From the NCBI RefSeq assembly GCF_003597125.1, contig NZ_QYYA01000002.1:372001-436000 (forward strand): a stretch of 64,000 nt of DNA. The letters are read 5' to 3'. The notes beneath the pieces were generated by a model. That model was not told the DNA's origin. It saw only the letters and a program-made list of their open reading frames with translations, and did no database searches. The DNA comes from Alcanivorax profundi (lineage in GTDB: Bacteria > Pseudomonadota > Gammaproteobacteria > Pseudomonadales > Alcanivoracaceae). The translations under genes were made by a program, and so were the position numbers. Below, one piece after another: positions 60,535-64,000 of the stretch. Position 1 is the stretch's first letter. Each line of letters starts with the position of its first letter.

Positions 60535-61188
60535 TTATTCAATTACCGGATAACTCGCTTCCCCCCACAGGGTAGTCGGGCTATCCATCATGATTTCGAT
60601 GACCGCCGGTACCAGCTCGCCCATGAGGTTGACGCAGTCGCGGATCTGGTCGCGGTTGATGCTGCTGTTCCAGGTGGCGCCGCCGTGGAGGAGCTGGTTG
60701 CGCAGGGTGTAGATGCGGTTGAGGACGATGGCGAGGACGCGGGTGGTGTCCTGTTTGGCCAGGGCGTTGTTGGCGGCCCGTTTGGCGGCGGCAAAGCTGT
60801 CTTGCCATTGGTCTTCGGTTTTCAGGTCGCGCTGGTAGTCCCAGAAGCCGGGGAAGACGTAGGGGTTATCCAGCAGCACGCGGATGGCGTTGGGGTAGGC
60901 GCGCCAGATCAGGTCGTTGAGGCGCTTGCTGGCATCCAGTTCGTGGAGCTTGTCCAGGAAGCTGTTGAAGGTGCCCTGTTCGCTGAGGCCTTCGCGATCA
61001 TCGATGTCGCTGGCGTAGGCGGCGTTGAAGGCGATCCACAGGAAGATGAAGCGGCTGTCGGGGTCGGCTTCCTGCTCCGCGCGGTGGAGCCAGCTGAGGG
61101 CGCGGTGGACACGCAGGCCCAGGTTGTCCGGGTAGCTGTCGCGTTCCTGCCGTTGGCGGTTTTTGAGTGTGTTGTAGTCGATCGCCAT
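60535..61188 (-). CDS. HEPN-like protein leading the Zorya run
   Basis: A 217-residue all-helical protein. TLRNQLLHGGATW holds R163-x4-H168, the RNase signature of HEPN proteins (the ApeA/Apea-like class), and FIFLWIAFNAAYASD is a common first helix of that group. Many HEPN proteins cut RNA in abortive-infection or toxin systems; others are inert scaffolds. It lies 25 bases before zorA, same strand, with no terminator between, so co-transcription with zorABCD is likely. It is not a standard type I Zorya member. Confidence 0.72.
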   Translation of the reverse strand: MAIDYNTLKNRQRQERDSYPDNLGLRVHRALSWLHRAEQEADPDSRFIFLWIAFNAAYASDIDDREGLSEQGTFNSFLDKLHELDASKRLNDLIWRAYPNAIRVLLDNPYVFPGFWDYQRDLKTEDQWQDSFAAAKRAANNALAKQDTTRVLAIVLNRIYTLRNQLLHGGATWNSSINRDQIRDCVNLMGELVPAVIEIMMDSPTTLWGEASYPVIE

Positions 61189-61206
61189 GATTCTTCCTTT
61201 CCCCTG

Positions 61207-61229
61207 AATGACATCAAAATGATGTCATT
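61207..61229. promoter_or_regulatory. Perfect dyad upstream of the HEPN-Zorya run
   Basis: AATGACATC-AAAAT-GATGTCATT, 9-bp perfect arms, 19-41 bases before the HEPN start codon. It would overlap the leader or promoter of the whole leftward run and is a good candidate operator. The rest of 61189-61423 holds REP copies and no gene. Confidence 0.65.
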
Positions 61230-61346
61230 TTCGCCTTCCTGGCCAACAGTGAAGCTTGTTCATTATTTTTGTGGACAGTATCACATTCGGGTTTAAGGTC
61301 TAGTGTCCGGCGGTACTTTTTCATGAGCGGGTCCGTCAGGTTGGAA

Positions 61347-61405
61347 GATCGCCTGCAGGCAGGCTCCTGCGGGCGGGCGGTTCGCACCTCGAGCAGTGCT
61401 CCTAC
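61347..61405. repeat. REP elements upstream of the HEPN-Zorya run
   Basis: GATCGCCTGCAGGCAGGCTC (61347-61366) is the inverted, almost exact copy of the REP variant between jetB and jetC (33627-33650). A second, diverged unit with the CTCCTAC tail ends at 61405. A further relic, GCACCTCGAGCGGTGC, lies at about 62857-62872. Confidence 0.7.
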
Positions 61406-61423
61406 GGGTGCTTCGCCTGCTGG

Positions 61424-62428
61424 TTACCAGTCGCCTTCGCTGACTGACGGTTTGGCTGATCCCAGGTTGATGACCTTGCCGATCTGTAGCGGGTCGTTGT
61501 CTGGCAGCGGGGTTTCGCCCTGCTTGATGCCTTTGACGGCGACGCTGTCCAGGCCGGCCAGAACTTCAGAACCGTCCAGTGCCTGCTTGCCTTCTGCGTA
61601 ATGCTCGAACCAGGGCAGGCCTGCGGCGGTGTAATCCCTGGCGGTGGGCGGCTTGCATGGTGGCTGGCTGCCGGTGACCTGCCGCCATTGCTGGCTGTTG
61701 AGCAGGTGCACAAAGCAGCGGCTGGACTGCGACAGATCCCAGGCGTCGAGGCCGTGCTTGTCCTTGTGGATCGTCTGCTTCATTAGCCCACCGGGCGCCA
61801 TCCCCATGCCAGGTGCCATGGCCATATCAGCACACATGAAAGAGTCCATGCTCCTTGAACGGCAAGCGTTGACTTCACGCGCCTTGATGGCCTCGTAACG
61901 CTCCCGCTTCATGGGGTAAGCAATGATCTGCAGGCCACCAAACTCGGCCGCGCCGGTTAACTGCTCTTCGGCGGTGTAACCACTGCCAAGGGGCATGGCC
62001 ACGAACTGACGGATCAGGCCTTTCTGAATACAGAAGCCATCCAGCCAGGGCTGATCCGGGGTGACGATGTAGTCTTGCGGAGTATCGGATACGGCATCTT
62101 GCCAAGGTTCACCGGTGACAGCGTTGATCTTGCCCGCCGCAATTTTCAGGAGGAAAGGATAGTCACCTGCACCAGTAAAACTGATCCACAACGCTTCTGC
62201 CTGGTACATAGGCAGCATCACGCCGCCGCGCTTCTGGTAATCCCCGGGCAACGATTTGGCATGGTCTTCCACATGCTCCAACGGAAACCGCCCCAGGCCG
62301 GGCGGCAAAGCGTATTCGCGATTGTCATCCGGGATACGCAGGGTGCGCTGAAAGTTCACCCGGCATACCGCCTGGGGGTGCACTTCCGGAAACCGGAATA
62401 CCAGCTGGTTAGCGTTCAGTTCAATCAT
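61424..62428 (-). CDS. 334-residue protein of unknown function
   Basis: A soluble, proline- and glycine-rich protein starting MIELNANQLVFRFPEVHPQA, with a Met-rich loop MCADMAMAPGMGMAPGG in the middle and the segment RCFVHLLNSQQWRQVTG after it. No membrane helix, no cysteine motif, no recognised domain. It follows the XRE gene by 15 bases, so it is the probable last member of a four-gene leftward cassette. I do not propose a function. Confidence 0.7.
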   Translation of the reverse strand: MIELNANQLVFRFPEVHPQAVCRVNFQRTLRIPDDNREYALPPGLGRFPLEHVEDHAKSLPGDYQKRGGVMLPMYQAEALWISFTGAGDYPFLLKIAAGKINAVTGEPWQDAVSDTPQDYIVTPDQPWLDGFCIQKGLIRQFVAMPLGSGYTAEEQLTGAAEFGGLQIIAYPMKRERYEAIKAREVNACRSRSMDSFMCADMAMAPGMGMAPGGLMKQTIHKDKHGLDAWDLSQSSRCFVHLLNSQQWRQVTGSQPPCKPPTARDYTAAGLPWFEHYAEGKQALDGSEVLAGLDSVAVKGIKQGETPLPDNDPLQIGKVINLGSAKPSVSEGDW

Positions 62429-62443
62429 GTCGGTTCATCCTTT

Positions 62444-62794
62444 TTACCAGTCCCCATCCGTCACTTCCCGGACCATGCGCAGGATGGCATGGTCAGGCGC
62501 GTCCTTGAGTTGCCGTATGAGCTCGGCAAACAATTGTGGGCGCCGCACGATAATCTCTCTCAACTCACTGGAGAGCTTGCCGGCCAGCGCCAGCAGCACA
62601 TCCGGGTCTTCACCGAGATCTGCCGCCAGGTTCACGATCATTTGTTCCGAGGGCGGCGGAAAGACATCGCGTTCAATTTTTGACAGGTACGCGGGCTCGA
62701 CGCCCACCCTGCCTGCCACCTGGCGCAGCGAGTAGCCTTTATCTGTTTGCTGGCGGGCAAGTCGCGCCTGTCGTATGTAGTCGCCAAAGCTCAT
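62444..62794 (-). CDS. XRE-family HTH regulator
   Basis: A 116-residue protein MSFGDYIRQARLARQQTDKG with a clear XRE HTH (SLRQVAGRVGVEPAYLSKIE, about 22-41) followed by FPPPSEQMIVNLAADLGED, typical of phage- and toxin-linked repressors. The C-terminal half is helical. A dyad lies immediately upstream of the start, so autoregulation is likely. Neighbours are a HExxH protein (87 bases upstream) and the 334-residue protein (15 bases downstream). Confidence 0.88.
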   Translation of the reverse strand: MSFGDYIRQARLARQQTDKGYSLRQVAGRVGVEPAYLSKIERDVFPPPSEQMIVNLAADLGEDPDVLLALAGKLSSELREIIVRRPQLFAELIRQLKDAPDHAILRMVREVTDGDW

Positions 62795-62797
62795 TTG

Positions 62798-62820
62798 TGT
62801 AGTGTTTAGTACACACTACA
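62798..62820. promoter_or_regulatory. Dyad just upstream of the XRE gene (probable operator)
   Basis: TGTAGTGT-TTAGTAC-ACACTACA: perfect 8-bp arms with a 7-base spacer, four bases before the XRE start codon region. This fits a dimeric XRE repressor that blocks its own expression and that of the downstream gene. Confidence 0.7.
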
Positions 62821-62881
62821 TTTTTGTCAATCCTTTTCTCCCGCACCCCCTGCTTCGCACCTCGAGCGGTGCACCTACCTG

Positions 62882-63325
62882 TCAGGCCCCTGTCTCGAAC
62901 TGGCGAGCGTCCTTTTCCAGGGGCGCCTGGTGGTAACCGAATGTCATGACCTGCTCGAGGTACACATCCATAAAGGCGCCGATGGAGCCGAGCACTTCGT
63001 ATTGGTGCACGTGGCGGAATTCGTGGCTGTAGAGTCGGGCGGACTGGCAGCCTTTGACGATGTAGATGGAGTGGCCGAAAGTGATGCCCGTGACCTGGCC
63101 GCTGAGCATGCCGACGCTCTTTGCCAGGCTGTAGACCACCGGATCTTCCTGGAAGGGAATCTCGTCCACCAGCATGATGCGAATGCGTTCGGGCTCTGCC
63201 ACGCCCACGCTTCTGGCCATTTCCATACCTTCTTCGTTGAGCTCGGCGCCCTGCTCCTGGATCATGTCGTGGTGCTTTTTGGCCCACAGGACGACCAGGG
63301 GAAGATAAGAGTTCAGATCTTTCAT
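62882..63325 (-). CDS. HExxH metalloprotease-like protein
   Basis: A 147-residue protein with H101-EFR-H105 in YSHEFRHVHQYEVLG and a possible third ligand around E137 in PLEKDARQFE, reminiscent of DUF4157-type and ImmA-like metallopeptidases. The N-terminal half has mixed helices (MKDLNSYLPLVVLWAKKHHD). It is 87 bases upstream of an XRE gene, the same pairing as in ImmA/ImmR repressor-protease modules, where the protease removes the repressor on a cue. Whether this pair works like that is inference. Confidence 0.65.
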   Translation of the reverse strand: MKDLNSYLPLVVLWAKKHHDMIQEQGAELNEEGMEMARSVGVAEPERIRIMLVDEIPFQEDPVVYSLAKSVGMLSGQVTGITFGHSIYIVKGCQSARLYSHEFRHVHQYEVLGSIGAFMDVYLEQVMTFGYHQAPLEKDARQFETGA

Positions 63326-63337
63326 TGTCGCCTCCAG

Positions 63338-63661
63338 CTAGCCGCAGTGAGAATGGATTAACGCCTGCGCCTCTCGCACCAACTCCGGCTCCGCATGGCC
63401 AAACACCAGCTGGCAGGCAGTGAACGGATCAGAAGTGGTTTTGCCGGTGCGATAGAGATCCAGCAACACACTGGGGCTGACCATTTCCAGCGGAATGACT
63501 TCGGCAATATGCTCCGCCATTTCGGTCCAGCACTCTCGGCAGTAGACCAGAATACGACCCGCCCCCAGTCCTTGTTCATAGGGAATCGTGACCAGACTGC
63601 GCGCTTTGCCTTGGGCGGGCTCTTTTTCCCCTGCCTTACCGCACCGTGAACAACTCGCCAT
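63338..63661 (-). CDS. Small zinc-ribbon-like protein
   Basis: A 107-residue protein with two CxxC pairs, C4-SR-C7 and C41-RE-C44 (YCRECWTEM), which fit one bound zinc, then a helical C-terminal half (VSPSVLLDLYRTGKTTSDPF). It starts the leftward cassette and is 12 bases before the HExxH gene. The function is unknown; a nucleic-acid or protein-binding role is only a guess from the cysteine pattern. It diverges from the rightward WYL-type gene over 159 bases. Confidence 0.7.
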   Translation of the reverse strand: MASCSRCGKAGEKEPAQGKARSLVTIPYEQGLGAGRILVYCRECWTEMAEHIAEVIPLEMVSPSVLLDLYRTGKTTSDPFTACQLVFGHAEPELVREAQALIHSHCG

Positions 63662-63779
63662 AACTTTTGACTTCCTGTATTGCCTGACTGTGCAGCATCC
63701 CTGCTACGGCCTCATCAAACCCTTGATGACAGCCCCACATTATGCATTTACTATCGTCATGCCAATACTGACTACATGA

Positions 63780-63800
63780 ACATGTCGCCTTTCGGCATGT
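63780..63800. promoter_or_regulatory. Short dyad and repeated TGTCGC upstream of the WYL-type regulator
   Basis: ACATG at 63780-63784 and CATGT at 63796-63800 face each other, and TGTCGC occurs twice (about 63783 and 63800), 20-40 bases before ATG 63821. This could be an operator for the regulator itself. Arms are only five bases, so the case is weak. Confidence 0.35.
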
Positions 63801-63820
63801 GTCGCTTTTTGGAGCACAAC

Positions 63821-64000
63821 ATGGCACGTACAGCAGGGAAGAATGCGGCGGACTGGCCACTGCGCTGGGATTTATTATTGCGGTACCGGTTGATCGAAGT
63901 GATTGCGCTGTGGGAAGGCAGGCTGACCACCAATCACCTGGTGCGCGCCTTTGGCATTGGGCGCCAGCAGGCCAGCAAAGATATCAATCTTTATCTGAAT
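63821..64000 (+). CDS. WYL/BrxR-CapW-type transcriptional regulator (partial, C-terminus beyond window)
   Basis: The first 60 codons, MARTAGKNAADWPLRWDLLL then RYRLIEVIALWEGRLTTNHL and VRAFGIGRQQASKDINLYL, form the N-terminal winged helix seen in BrxR/CapW regulators that guard BREX, CBASS and related defence operons; GGAG lies 10 bases before the ATG. The WYL domain itself would lie beyond the window. The rightward reading suggests a defence operon further right. Confidence 0.72.
   Translation, partial: MARTAGKNAADWPLRWDLLLRYRLIEVIALWEGRLTTNHLVRAFGIGRQQASKDINLYLN

Noticed and set aside
62739-63287. 182-codon minus-strand open frame between the XRE and zinc-ribbon genes
   Set aside because: It overlaps the HExxH gene in another frame and is R/G/H-rich; the 147-residue HExxH frame has better composition and motif.
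31250-64000. Second tRNA-end copy (attR) or integrase within the window
   Set aside because: I found no copy of the tRNA-Arg 3' end and no integrase-like protein in the visible part, so the island boundary on the right is left open.

Overview
The window looks like a chromosomal segment of a marine gammaproteobacterium. The gene mix (creBCD, glnK-amtB, ubiK, rlmI, c5-type cytochromes, tandem DegV proteins, GTAGGAGC-type REP palindromes) and the moderately high GC fit Alcanivorax or a close relative. That name is an inference from style; no rRNA or species marker is present.

Left part (1-31,250), ordinary chromosome. Reading left to right: an RND efflux pump with its membrane fusion protein and divergent TetR regulator; small envelope proteins; a creB-creC-creD operon with two secreted proteins upstream; a GAF protein; a second TetR regulator; nitronate monooxygenase, an NTF2-like protein and a YheT hydrolase; a small K+ channel; RlmI; a glnK-amtB operon with a clear sigma-54 promoter and NtrC-like sites; UbiK; a YbaK-type deacylase; pyruvate kinase; two tandem DegV proteins; a pair of uncharacterised genes whose last stop codon lies in a repeat; a 304-bp element with inverted ends; two cytochromes c; a response regulator / LysM-FecR / CHASE2-kinase operon; and an SMR transporter. 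A tRNA-Arg(CCG) gene closes this part.

Right part (31,250-64,000), a defence island that starts next to the tRNA. It holds a four-gene Wadjet system (jetABCD); a stand-alone prokaryotic viperin; a leftward cassette of three poorly known genes (kinase-like protein, UDG-superfamily protein with a possible Fe-S cysteine set, large HTH-containing protein); a type I restriction-modification system in which two DUF262 genes sit between hsdS and hsdR; a type I Zorya system (zorABCD) preceded by a HEPN-like gene; and an unfamiliar four-gene cassette (zinc-ribbon protein, HExxH protein, XRE regulator, 334-residue protein). It ends with the first 60 codons of a rightward gene that looks like a WYL/BrxR-CapW-type regulator, which suggests another defence system beyond the edge.

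From about 63.66 kb down to 39.69 kb all genes run leftward, many with 1-4 base stop/start overlaps. Perfect or near-perfect dyads lie just upstream of the HEPN-zor run, hsdR, the XRE gene and the large HTH gene, so the island probably has several local repressor circuits. The best candidates for undescribed biology are the kinase-like/UDG-like/HTH cassette, the HEPN-Zorya arrangement, the DUF262 pair inside the RM operon, and the XRE/HExxH/zinc-ribbon cassette.
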